64,000 nt of DNA, taken from Citrobacter amalonaticus (GTDB lineage: Bacteria > Pseudomonadota > Gammaproteobacteria > Enterobacterales > Enterobacteriaceae). Position 1 is the stretch's first letter, and each line of letters starts with the position of its first letter. Location of the stretch: assembly GCF_018252635.1 (NCBI RefSeq), contig NZ_JAGTXM010000001.1:122-64121 (forward strand), in the 5' to 3' direction. The notes below the pieces were generated by a model. That model was not told the DNA's origin, ran no database searches, and worked only from the letters and a program-made list of their open reading frames with translations. The position numbers were made by a program, and so were the translations under genes. Of the stretch, positions 21,465 through 29,557 are shown in pieces.

Positions 21465-21968
21465 CTACGGATAGATAAACTGTCTGAATTGTATTTCAGG
21501 CTCACTGTTTAACTGAAGTACACTCTGTGCGCTCCCGGGTTTTACTGGCGTAATCTGTAACCAAATAGATGGGTTATGCTGACTTTCTTCTGTGTGATAA
21601 ACCAGATAGAGGTTATCTCCTTCGCTATACATGCTATCAGGTTGCGGCCAGATATTATCTGTTTCATAAAAGGTAGTGAAATCTCCGCCAAGTCGGAAAA
21701 CACTTTTCCCCGAATGGTGAGAAGTGGATGAAATTTTTAAGGTAAACGGTGTTTGCAATCGATTAAAACGCTCAAAATGCAATATCACATTACCTGTTTT
21801 ATTTTTTATCAGGTTCTCACTAAGATAACCGCCAGAAAAAACGCCAGCCAGCGCCATGACGATAATACAGAGTAAAACAGCCAATCCAACCTTATTAAAA
21901 ACGAATTCGAGCCTCAGGAAACGCCGACTCTCTTCAATTCCGGGTATTTTGGTGTTTTCTCTGGCCAT
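21465..21968 (-). CDS. Single-pass membrane protein of unknown function
   Basis: A 167-residue protein with one transmembrane segment (VGLAVLLCIIVMALAGVFSGG, about 28-48) and a beta-rich, probably periplasmic, C-terminal domain. I do not recognise the family. It is the first gene of the operon with the DUF421 protein and the YdeJ-like amidohydrolase. DUF421 proteins are often paired with small membrane proteins, so a complex of the two is possible, which is an inference. Confidence 0.72.
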   Translation of the reverse strand: MARENTKIPGIEESRRFLRLEFVFNKVGLAVLLCIIVMALAGVFSGGYLSENLIKNKTGNVILHFERFNRLQTPFTLKISSTSHHSGKSVFRLGGDFTTFYETDNIWPQPDSMYSEGDNLYLVYHTEESQHNPSIWLQITPVKPGSAQSVLQLNSEPEIQFRQFIYP

Positions 21969-22109
21969 TGCTTAACCTCGCCGTTTCGCTTGTATTTTGC
22001 CAGCCAAATGATTCTTAAGGATATTGTCTTTTAAGACACTTCCCGTTTGCCAGATTAAGGAATAGCAACCAGACTTAATAAGTCAAGTTGACGATGAAAT
22101 GAGGGCAAT

Positions 22110-22502
22110 ATGAAATTATCCGTCGCACCCCTTTTATGGTGTTTTGTAATTCCTGCGGTTTTTGCGGACGATAATGGTGGGTTAAAAAAAGATACGGCAC
22201 CGCCACCGCCACATGCGCTGGATGATGGGTACCGGGGTACCGAAGATGCCCGCATCATGACGGTCCAACAAGCCAAAACCATGCATGACGGTGCTACCAT
22301 CTCATTGCGCGGCAACCTTATTGACGATCGGGGTGGAGATAAATTTGTTTTCCGGGACAAAACCGGCAGTATCCATACCCTTATTCCGCTTTCTGTCTTC
22401 GATGGGCGCACGGTAAAACCCGATCAAATGATCAGCATCAACGGCAGTCTGGACACGAAAACACAACCGCCTGTGGTACGCGTTGACCGAATTCAGAAGT
22501 AG
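22110..22502 (+). CDS. ydeI: YdeI/OmdA-type periplasmic OB-fold stress protein
   Basis: A 130-residue exported protein of the YgiW/YdeI BOF (bacterial OB-fold) family. The signal peptide ends before DDNGGLKKD, followed by [18 protein letters not shown], very close to E. coli YdeI (130 aa). In Salmonella, YdeI/OmdA contributes to resistance to polymyxin and other cationic peptides. In E. coli, ydeI lies next to ydeJ. Here homologues of both sit in one block, though on opposite strands. The symbol is assigned by similarity. Confidence 0.85.
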   Translation: MKLSVAPLLWCFVIPAVFADDNGGLKKDTAPPPPHALDDGYRGTEDARIMTVQQAKTMHDGATISLRGNLIDDRGGDKFVFRDKTGSIHTLIPLSVFDGRTVKPDQMISINGSLDTKTQPPVVRVDRIQK

Positions 22503-22548
22503 TTTCACTCACCCTTGTACAGCGGATTACGTAAATGTTGAGACAAAT

Positions 22549-22576
22549 CAGAGCGCCCCTCGGCGCTCTTTTTCTA
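22549..22576 (+). terminator. Terminator after the ydeI-like gene
   Basis: GAGCGCC-CCTC-GGCGCTC followed by TTTTT, 46 bp after the stop codon, facing the 3' end of the sor-linked genes. Confidence 0.9.
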
Positions 22577-22581
22577 CCTTC

Positions 22582-23394
22582 TTATCCGCCCCGGGCGAAT
22601 GCAGCGGCTTCAACAATCAGCGCGTCATCCGGGCGAACGCCGGTGTACATCGCGAACTGCTCGACGGCCTGCAACGCTATCACTTCCGCGCCGCTGATGG
22701 TTTTTTTCCCCAGCTTGTGCGCCAGCGTAATCACCGGTGTTTCCGGCGGCAGGGCGACGACATCGAAAACCACGCTGGCGCTGGCAACCATGGCTTCGCT
22801 GTACGCCAGTTCATCGCTCTCTTTACCGCCGGCCATGCCAACGGGCGTGACGTTAACCAGAATGTCACAGGCAATGCCTTCCGGTAGCGGTTGCCACTGA
22901 AAACCATACTGTTTCGACAGCGCCGGGCCGCTGTCCCGGTTACGAGCAGCGACGATTACATCGCGAAAACCGGCGTCGCGAAAGGCGGCAATCACCGCTT
23001 TCCCCATCCCGCCGCTGCCGCGAATCATCACCCGCGCAGCGGTATCGAGCTGGTGGCTGGCAATCAGGCTTTTTACCGCAATGTAGTCGGTGTTGTAGCC
23101 CGTCAGCCTGCCGTCGTCATTGACGATGGTATTGACGGAATCAATAACTTTCGCCGACGGATCGACAGCGTCGAGAAACGGCATACAGCTCTCTTTAAAC
23201 GGCATCGAGACCGCGCAGCCACGAATGCCTAATGCGCGAACCCCTTTCACCGCCGCTTCAATATCCTGGGTGGTGAACGCTTTGTAGATGAAATTTAAAC
23301 CCAGCTTTTCATACAGATAGTTATGAAAGCGGGTACCAAAGTTACCGGGCCGACCGGCAAGCGACATGCATAACTGGGTGTCGCGATTAATCAT
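22582..23394 (-). CDS. Shikimate 5-dehydrogenase-like protein
   Basis: A 270-residue member of the shikimate dehydrogenase superfamily (AroE/YdiB/HI0607-like). It keeps the substrate-binding SMPFKES (catalytic Lys), SVNTIVND, NTDYIA and nucleotide-binding RGSGGMGKAV segments. The start at 23394 gives MINRDTQLCM; longer frames run into sorE. Only one base separates it from the sorE stop, so it is co-transcribed as the eighth gene of the sor operon. It is not part of the classical sor set. A role in carbohydrate or quinate-like metabolism is inference. Confidence 0.85.
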   Translation of the reverse strand: MINRDTQLCMSLAGRPGNFGTRFHNYLYEKLGLNFIYKAFTTQDIEAAVKGVRALGIRGCAVSMPFKESCMPFLDAVDPSAKVIDSVNTIVNDDGRLTGYNTDYIAVKSLIASHQLDTAARVMIRGSGGMGKAVIAAFRDAGFRDVIVAARNRDSGPALSKQYGFQWQPLPEGIACDILVNVTPVGMAGGKESDELAYSEAMVASASVVFDVVALPPETPVITLAHKLGKKTISGAEVIALQAVEQFAMYTGVRPDDALIVEAAAFARGG

Positions 23395-23395
23395 G

Positions 23396-24616
23396 TTAAA
23401 TCTCCTCGGCGTGCGACAGTAAATACTGTTCGGCTTCCTTAGACCAAATCCCGTGATGGCGTTCCAGAATAGCGCACAGCGCGGGATCGTCAATCTGGCT
23501 GAGGGCGGTTAACGGTAACGCTTTCCCGGTATAGACCAGCTTTTTACCGCCGCCCACTTTCGGCAACTCCAGCGTGGTTTCACCTGCGGCATTCAGCCCA
23601 AGAATGTGTGTGACCACTTTAGCGGCCTGCACTTTCTTCTCTTCTATCAGTTTGACCGCCGCGCGCATATCGTCGGTATTCCCGCCCGAGGTACCCACAT
23701 AGTGCGTGAAGGCGTAATGCACGTCGTAGAAGTTGATCGGGGCGCTGAACTGCTTGTCCTGCGGGCCGGCAAAGAAATTCATGCAGCCGTCCGGGGCAAG
23801 GAGGGAAGAGGCCAGGGTAACCAGTTGTTCGTTCGGTACGAAAACAAAAATATCATCAAAGCCGTGGCCGCCGGTCAGCGCCATCAGCGTGTCGTACGCG
23901 GCATCCTGTGCGTGCAGGTAGTGGATAAGCGTCTGCGGTTCAGAAGGATAGTGTTGACGGGCATAGCTTAGCTTATCGTGATTAGTATCGGTCACCACCA
24001 GTAGCGCCGGATTGACTGGGCCGTGCAGCGCGTAGTCGATCGCCAGCAGCCCCATCGGTCCCGTCCCGCCGAGGATCAGTGTGCGGCCCTGCGGGCGGAT
24101 CCCCATGTTGTGGTTATAGGTACCTTCCTGCAGGTGATAGTTGGCGTTGAACGCGCCGATCACGCAGGAGAGCGGTTCAACCAGCGATCCTTCAAAGTAC
24201 GTTTCGCCTTCATAAGCCAGCAGACAGTCCTGTTCCATCACCACATTGGGGATCACGACGTGTGTGGCTTCACCGCCCACCCATGGGAAGGAGTAACCGG
24301 GGCAATCCGGGCGATCTGCCAATTGCAGATTCGCCTGAATCACGTAGCGCTGACCGGGTTGAAACTTGTGCTGCCACTTTTTCCCCACGGCAATAATATC
24401 GCCGCAGAACTCATGTCCGATGATGATCGGGTGGGTTGCCACATCGTCTGGTACCTTTTTATGATCCTCACCCAGGTTGGCCTCTTTCCAGGAGGAGAGG
24501 CACAGGCTGTCGGTGACCACGGTTGCCAGAATTTCATCGTCCTGCATCTGGGGAAGTTCGAACGTTTCCAGGCGCAGATCGCGTTTGCCATAAAGGCGCA
24601 GAGCTGTCGTTAACAT
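23396..24616 (-). CDS. sorE: L-sorbose-1-phosphate reductase SorE
   Basis: A 406-residue zinc-type medium-chain dehydrogenase that reduces L-sorbose 1-phosphate to D-glucitol 6-phosphate. The zinc-site region GHEFCGD, the catalytic-end segment DSLCLSSWKEA and the nucleotide fold LGGTGPMGLL are visible. The ATG at 24616 (MLTTALRLYGKRDLRLE) has AGGTGG five bases upstream and matches known SorE N-termini. It lies 53 bp after sorM. Confidence 0.92.
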   Translation of the reverse strand: MLTTALRLYGKRDLRLETFELPQMQDDEILATVVTDSLCLSSWKEANLGEDHKKVPDDVATHPIIIGHEFCGDIIAVGKKWQHKFQPGQRYVIQANLQLADRPDCPGYSFPWVGGEATHVVIPNVVMEQDCLLAYEGETYFEGSLVEPLSCVIGAFNANYHLQEGTYNHNMGIRPQGRTLILGGTGPMGLLAIDYALHGPVNPALLVVTDTNHDKLSYARQHYPSEPQTLIHYLHAQDAAYDTLMALTGGHGFDDIFVFVPNEQLVTLASSLLAPDGCMNFFAGPQDKQFSAPINFYDVHYAFTHYVGTSGGNTDDMRAAVKLIEEKKVQAAKVVTHILGLNAAGETTLELPKVGGGKKLVYTGKALPLTALSQIDDPALCAILERHHGIWSKEAEQYLLSHAEEI

Positions 24617-24669
24617 ATATTCCACCTCATGTTGAGCGATAGCCCCGGCTTACCGCCGGGGCGAAAAAA

Positions 24670-25494
24670 TCAGGACAGGAAGCCCAGTGCGTTGCCGATA
24701 ATCCCCAAACCAAACAGGGCAAAGATCAGCCAGACCGGGTTAATTTTCTTGTTGAGCAGACGTACCATCAGCATCGTCAGACCCAGCGCCAGCAGGCCGG
24801 GACAGAGCTGGTCGAGGATGTTCTGCACGGTCATCGTGACGGTACCGCCGTCCGCGCCAGGCGTTTGCGATACCACCAGTGGCACGTTGATGCTGGTCCA
24901 CTTAGTAACCAGCACTCCCATCACAAACAGGCCGAGAATCGATGCGCCTTCGGTCAGTTTTTGCAGCAGATTGCCGCCCATATCGCTGACGATGTTGACT
25001 CCTTTATTGAAGCCAATTTGCAGGCCGTACCACTTCATCGCCAGACGGACCGCGTTGAAAATAAAGAAGAACAGCAGCGGGCCGAGAACATTGCCGGACA
25101 ACGCCAGCGACGCGCCGAGCGCGGCGGTGATCGGCCGCAGCGTGCCCCAGACCAGCGGATCGCCGACGCCCGCCAGCGGCCCCATCAGACCGACTTTAAT
25201 GCCGTTGATGGCGCCATCGTCAATCTCCGCCCCGTTCGCACGCGCCTCTTCCATGGCGGCGGTCACGCCAATCACCGGCCCGCACACCGCGGGGGTGGTA
25301 TTGAAGAACACCAGATGACGTTTGAGTGCCGCTACCTGATCTTCTTTCAGTGGATACAGGCGCTTGATGGCGGGGATCATGTCGTAGCAAAAGCCCAGTC
25401 CATGAATACGTTCAAAGTTGAAAGACGCCTGCTGCAGGTTGGAGCGAACAAACATGCTAAACAGGTCAGATTTGGTCAGTTTTTTCTGTTCCAT
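24670..25494 (-). CDS. sorM: L-sorbose PTS permease, EIID component SorM
   Basis: A 274-residue mannose-family EIID membrane subunit. N-terminal KLTKSDLFSMFVRSNLQQASFN and internal GPLAGVGDPLVWGT are EIID hallmarks, with several C-terminal membrane helices. Together with SorA it forms the membrane channel of the sorbose PTS. It starts 11 bp after sorA. Confidence 0.94.
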   Translation of the reverse strand: MEQKKLTKSDLFSMFVRSNLQQASFNFERIHGLGFCYDMIPAIKRLYPLKEDQVAALKRHLVFFNTTPAVCGPVIGVTAAMEEARANGAEIDDGAINGIKVGLMGPLAGVGDPLVWGTLRPITAALGASLALSGNVLGPLLFFFIFNAVRLAMKWYGLQIGFNKGVNIVSDMGGNLLQKLTEGASILGLFVMGVLVTKWTSINVPLVVSQTPGADGGTVTMTVQNILDQLCPGLLALGLTMLMVRLLNKKINPVWLIFALFGLGIIGNALGFLS

Positions 25495-25505
25495 GATGGG
25501 CTCCG

Positions 25506-26303
25506 TTAGTCATCAAGCTGGTCAAGAGCGGTGGTGGAGAGGGTTTGAGACTGCGGTTCGGCTTTACGCCACTGCGGGTTCAACTGGATGTAGACCAGCG
25601 CAATAATCGCACCGACGCCGCCAAAGGCCAGCAGGCTCAGGTCGAGGTAACCACCGGCGATAAAACCGAGGAAGAAGAAGGGCATCAGGTATTTCACGCC
25701 CATCATGCGTAGCACCATGGCGTAACCGACCACCACGATAAAGCCACCGGCAATCTGCAGGCCGCGAGTAACGAATTCCGGGATGGCATTCAGCATATTG
25801 CTGACCATATCGGCACTGACAAACAGCGAGACAATTAACGCCGGGATGGCGACGCGCAGCGCCTGGACGCCCAGCGCCGAAACGTGGAGGATGTCGATGG
25901 TACGAAAACGCGCGTCTTCTGCGGCCTTATCCGCCGCATGCTGGAACACCACGGTGATGGTACGGGCAAAGACCGTCAGAACCTGGCCTGCTGCCGCCAC
26001 CGGCAGTGCGATAGCGATACCGGTGGCGATGCTCTGCTGGCCGACGATCACCAGAATGGCGGAGATAATACTGGCGAGGGCGGAGTCCGGAGACTGCGCG
26101 GCACCGACGTTCATCCAGCCAAGCGCGATCAGCTCAAGCGTCCCTCCGAGCATCACCCCGGTTTTTAAATCACCGAGGATCAGACCGATAACCGTACAGG
26201 CAATGAGCGGGCGGTGAGTCTGAAATTCATCCAGCACGCTGCCCATTCCGGCAATACAGGAAAATATAAATATGGCGATAATTTGTAGAGTACTGATTTC
26301 CAT
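25506..26303 (-). CDS. sorA: L-sorbose PTS permease, EIIC component SorA
   Basis: A 265-residue polytopic EIIC protein of the mannose PTS family, with the typical IGLILGDLKTGVMLGGTLELIALGWMNVGAAQSPD signature (residues about 38-72). It takes up L-sorbose as the membrane partner of SorM. It is separated from sorB by an unusually long structured spacer of 169 bp. Confidence 0.94.
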   Translation of the reverse strand: MEISTLQIIAIFIFSCIAGMGSVLDEFQTHRPLIACTVIGLILGDLKTGVMLGGTLELIALGWMNVGAAQSPDSALASIISAILVIVGQQSIATGIAIALPVAAAGQVLTVFARTITVVFQHAADKAAEDARFRTIDILHVSALGVQALRVAIPALIVSLFVSADMVSNMLNAIPEFVTRGLQIAGGFIVVVGYAMVLRMMGVKYLMPFFFLGFIAGGYLDLSLLAFGGVGAIIALVYIQLNPQWRKAEPQSQTLSTTALDQLDD

Positions 26304-26472
26304 AATGGGTTACCTTGAAGTGTAAATATCCCTGCCTGTTAAAGCATTTACACGCCGTCCTTCCGGCTGCCTCTTTGTTGGCAGAATTACTCGTCTCATC
26401 CATGAGACTTGCCCTTACGGACCGTCGCTTCGCAACCAGAATGACTATGTGTAATAAAACCAGGCGTTTTAT
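26304..26472 (-). other. Structured spacer between sorB and sorA
   Basis: The 169-nt intercistronic RNA can form several hairpins. Examples are TAAAAC/GTTTTA next to the sorB stop, GTCTCAT/ATGAGAC, CTGCC/GGCAG, GCCG/CGGC and GTAAAT/ATTTAC before sorA. It lacks an evident coding frame. It separates the soluble EIIA/EIIB genes from the membrane EIIC/EIID genes, so a role in mRNA processing or differential expression is plausible. Confidence 0.55.
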
Positions 26473-26967
26473 TTATTCAGCGAACGACAGTTCTTTTATT
26501 TTTTCAAGAATATTAATGGAGGGATCGGAGGCGACCACGCGTAAATCCAGAGTTACGCCGAATTTATCCAGCTCACGAAACGCATTAATATCATCATCAT
26601 CTAAGGATACGGCTTTGGTTAATTGTTTTTTACCTGGTCGCCAGGCCATGCCGCCTATATTTAAGGTGGCAATTTTCACTCCCTGCTTGACCATCGCCAG
26701 CGCGTCTTGTGGACGAGTAAATAAATAAAATACGGTTTCGTCCTGATATTGTGGGTTATGATAAACCGCGACGGCTTTTTCGATATTCACCACGTTGACC
26801 TTCATCCCCGGCGGGGCGGCCTGGCGTAATAATGTCCGGCGTACTTCATCATCATAAACCTCGTCATTACAGATAATAATCCGCTGGGCATTTGCCACCT
26901 TCGACCAGACGGTGGTGACCTGACCGTGGATCAGGCGGTCATCAATACGGGCAAGGGTAATATTCAT
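26473..26967 (-). CDS. sorB: L-sorbose PTS EIIB component SorB
   Basis: A 164-residue mannose-family EIIB phosphotransfer protein. The signature ARIDDRLIHGQV, with the phosphorylated His about 14 residues in, begins the protein. The ATG at 26967 shares one base with the sorF stop codon (TGATG), which supports translational coupling and this start over longer upstream frames. It receives phosphate from SorF and passes it to the incoming sorbose. Confidence 0.94.
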   Translation of the reverse strand: MNITLARIDDRLIHGQVTTVWSKVANAQRIIICNDEVYDDEVRRTLLRQAAPPGMKVNVVNIEKAVAVYHNPQYQDETVFYLFTRPQDALAMVKQGVKIATLNIGGMAWRPGKKQLTKAVSLDDDDINAFRELDKFGVTLDLRVVASDPSINILEKIKELSFAE

Positions 26968-27374
26968 CAGAAATCCTCTTCGGTCGTTTCCAGATGCTGC
27001 CAGACCACGCAGGTTTGTTGTGCAATGGTCGTCAGGTGTTCGCACAGTTCATCCACATTCATACTGCTCTGGTTATCAACCAGTTCCAGCGCCAGCGGCA
27101 GGGAAAGCCCGCTGATCACCCGGATGGCCGGGTTACGCATCGCAAGCGTTGCTGCGGCGTTCCACGGACTGCCGCACTGTAAATCGACGGCAATCAGCCA
27201 TTCACTATTGGTGTGAGTGCTCACTAACTTTTCTAACTTTGCGGCGATGTCGCTGGCGTTCTCTCCGGGGATAAAGGCTACCGCCTCAACGTTGGCGTCA
27301 CCGTAGACCATCTGCACCGATTCCAGCATGGCGCAGGCCAGATTGCCGTGAGCACAGAAGATTGCATTTACCAT
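26967..27374 (-). CDS. sorF: L-sorbose PTS EIIA component SorF
   Basis: A 135-residue EIIA of the mannose family (EIIA-man fold). The phosphorylation His is in the N-terminal AIFCAHGNLACAM (about residue 9), followed by AIDLQCGSPWNAAATL-like motifs. In the sor and sorbose-type systems EIIA and EIIB are separate proteins, as seen here. It lies nine bases downstream of sorD. Confidence 0.93.
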   Translation of the reverse strand: MVNAIFCAHGNLACAMLESVQMVYGDANVEAVAFIPGENASDIAAKLEKLVSTHTNSEWLIAVDLQCGSPWNAAATLAMRNPAIRVISGLSLPLALELVDNQSSMNVDELCEHLTTIAQQTCVVWQHLETTEEDF

Positions 27375-27383
27375 AACGCCTCC

Positions 27384-28190
27384 TCAGCCTCGCGTTTTTC
27401 CGCCCGCGATGTTAGTGGTTACTCCGGTAATATAGCTGGCACGTTCAGACAGAAGATAACAAACGAAATCAGCAACTTCGGTCAAACGTCCCGAGCGACC
27501 AATCGGAATCGCGTTCTTGCTGTAGCCTTCGCGCAGTTGATCAACGGTGATATTGCGGGTCCAGGCCAGCGCCTCTTCATATTCCGGCGTGCGCAGTCCG
27601 GTTTTTTCCAGGATCCCGGGAGCAATGCCGACCACGCGAATGCCGTGTTTGCCCAGCTCTTTTGACCAGGAACGGGTGAAGCTATTCAGCGCCGCCTTCG
27701 TTGCGGCATAGCAGCTCTGGCCTTCTGATCCTTCCAGCCCGCTTTCAGAAGAGACGTTGACGATAACGCCGTTACGCTGTTTCATCATCTGGCGCGCCAC
27801 TGCCTGAGACATTAAAAACACGCCTTTCTGGTTGATATTGACCATTTTTTCAAACGCGGCTTCGTTTAATTCATACTTTCCTGCTGGCGCTTTTTCATCA
27901 ACCAACAGGCGGGGAAAGTTAACGCCAGCGTTATTGACCAGACCGTCAATACGACCAAAGCGCTGGATGATTTCATCCACAGTGTGATTGACTTCTTTGG
28001 CGCTGGAAATATCTGTTGGCCAGAAGTGATAGCTGTTATTGCCTTCCTGTTTTGCATCGCCGCCGTGAATATCCGCCATCTGTACATTCGCGCCTTGTGC
28101 TAATAATTCTTCGACAATGGCTAAGCCAATTCCGGATGCGCCGCCGGTTACAATAATGACTTTGTCCTGTAGATTTAACCACGTTTGCAT
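27384..28190 (-). CDS. sorD: Sorbitol-6-phosphate 2-dehydrogenase SorD
   Basis: A 268-residue NAD-dependent SDR enzyme that oxidises D-glucitol 6-phosphate to fructose 6-phosphate, feeding sorbose carbon into glycolysis. The motifs VTGGASGIG, NNAGVN, SSES and YAATK are present. The position after sorC and before the EIIA gene is the classical sor order. The C-terminal TTNIAGGKTRG fits this subgroup. Confidence 0.93.
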   Translation of the reverse strand: MQTWLNLQDKVIIVTGGASGIGLAIVEELLAQGANVQMADIHGGDAKQEGNNSYHFWPTDISSAKEVNHTVDEIIQRFGRIDGLVNNAGVNFPRLLVDEKAPAGKYELNEAAFEKMVNINQKGVFLMSQAVARQMMKQRNGVIVNVSSESGLEGSEGQSCYAATKAALNSFTRSWSKELGKHGIRVVGIAPGILEKTGLRTPEYEEALAWTRNITVDQLREGYSKNAIPIGRSGRLTEVADFVCYLLSERASYITGVTTNIAGGKTRG

Positions 28191-28216
28191 AATTAACTCC
28201 CAATTTCAGAGAAGGG

Positions 28217-28247
28217 GATCCTGCATAAAATAAATTACGTCAGGATC
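28217..28247 (-). other. Hairpin in the sorC-sorD spacer
   Basis: A perfect seven-base-pair inverted repeat (GATCCTG and CAGGATC) with a 17-nt AT-rich loop fills the 70-nt gap between sorC and sorD. It lacks a U-tract, so it is not a typical terminator. It may modulate read-through or mRNA stability between the regulator and the structural genes. Confidence 0.5.
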
Positions 28248-28260
28248 AAGTTGAATATAT

Positions 28261-29214
28261 TTACTTCAACAACAATTCAGCGGTATGGCTGTTAGTGACT
28301 AAACCATTAATATATTTCCCGCGTAATGCGCCGAGAATACCGCTGAGCTTTTCTTCACCCATGGCGATACCGATGGAATAACGCGCCTGCTTTAATTTGT
28401 TGGTTTCGATGGAGAGCGTTTTTTCACTCATAGTGGTCTCCACCGTCACGCCGTTGATATCGTAAAAGCGCGAGCAAATGTCTCCGGCAACCTGACGGGC
28501 ATGCAGGTCGTCACTCTCTTCGCTGCCATAAAAGGCATGCCAGTTTGCGCCGTCGCGAATGGCCGGAGAACCGATCCCCACCAGTGCAACATCGAGATTC
28601 TCCCAGTAGGCAGAAATCGACTTAAAGTGCTGGGACTGCATAATACCGTTGCGAATCAATGGGTTTTCCAGCAGTGCCGGAAAATCAGCCAAGTGTGATT
28701 CGCCTTTCAGCTTTGCCGCTGCGCCGTAGGTGAGCGTATTGACATGATAACGGCTCTCGAGCTTCCCGGACGGTCCGCCGATGATTGGCACGCAGATCAG
28801 CTGGCGTGACTGGCTGGCAGGCGACAACCCTTCGACCAGCGCACGCACCGCACGTCCCCAGGAAAAACCAATGATATCGCCGGGCTCCAGTAAACGTTCC
28901 AGCAACTGCGCGCCATGCACGCCCATCATTGCAAGTTGTTCCTCTTCCTGCTCGTTGTCGCAGGTGATCACCACCGCCTCTTTGAGGCCGAATCGTTGTT
29001 TGAGCTGCTGTTCCAGCCACAGGTTTTCGTTGTAGTCGTAGTTGATGGCAATAGTGACGATGCCCTGTTCGCGACCACGTTTCAGCAGACGGCTGATAGT
29101 CGTGCGATAAATCCCCAGTTCACGGGCGATCTGCGCTTGTGTCATATCCTGTTCATAATAGAGCTGCGCTATTTTTACGATCAGGCGGATATCATCACTG
29201 TTTTCCGTCATCAT
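28261..29214 (-). CDS. sorC: Sorbose operon regulator SorC
   Basis: A 317-residue founding-family SorC/DeoR-type regulator. The N-terminal HTH (QAQIARELGIYRTTISRLLKRG, about 20-41) is followed by a sugar-binding domain with GFSWGRAVRALVEGL, IGGPSGKLESRYH and VALVGIGSPA. In Klebsiella, SorC both represses and, with sorbose, activates the operon. Two adjacent ATG codons (29214 and 29211) follow AGGAG at 7 and 10 bases; I chose the first. It is the first gene of the operon. Confidence 0.94.
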   Translation of the reverse strand: MMTENSDDIRLIVKIAQLYYEQDMTQAQIARELGIYRTTISRLLKRGREQGIVTIAINYDYNENLWLEQQLKQRFGLKEAVVITCDNEQEEEQLAMMGVHGAQLLERLLEPGDIIGFSWGRAVRALVEGLSPASQSRQLICVPIIGGPSGKLESRYHVNTLTYGAAAKLKGESHLADFPALLENPLIRNGIMQSQHFKSISAYWENLDVALVGIGSPAIRDGANWHAFYGSEESDDLHARQVAGDICSRFYDINGVTVETTMSEKTLSIETNKLKQARYSIGIAMGEEKLSGILGALRGKYINGLVTNSHTAELLLK

Positions 29215-29557
29215 CTGTAGACTCCTGCACATTTGTGCAAATCACCAACCAACCTTCTTGATCCGATATAACCTGATAAGAGCAGGAGTTCAAAGCGATT
29301 TTCTCTTCTTTCCTCGTCCAGAACTGGCGATTAATGTTGCACATATGATGTGGCGGGTGATCGTTGTTGGCACAGATGTGCATACAATCCTAATAGCTTG
29401 ATTCTGCTGATTTTCGTTCAACAAAATTGCACGTAAAGATCGGCGACACTTTTGTGTCAAAAGGTGTGACAGATCACAAATAGCGCAGTGGTCATTCTGC
29501 ACGATTATTTTTTATCGCCAGCAAGGTAGGGTATATTCCGCATTCAAAGGAGAAATT
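29215..29557. promoter_or_regulatory. sor promoter region with three operator-like palindromes
   Basis: The 343-bp divergent spacer between sorC and rluF contains three related inverted repeats built on GCACA and TGTGC: TGCACATTTGTGCA at 29226-29239 (just upstream of the sorC ribosome-binding site), TGCACATATGATGTG at 29338-29352 and GCACAGATGTGC at 29370-29381. I infer that these are SorC operators around the sor promoter. A further TGTGACAGATCACA at about 29466 looks CRP-like but with a four-base, not six-base, centre. Confidence 0.55.

Noticed and set aside
29464-29480. CRP site TGTGACAGATCACA before rluF/sorC
   Set aside because: The half-sites are separated by four rather than six bases, so a genuine CRP site is doubtful; mentioned only within the region.
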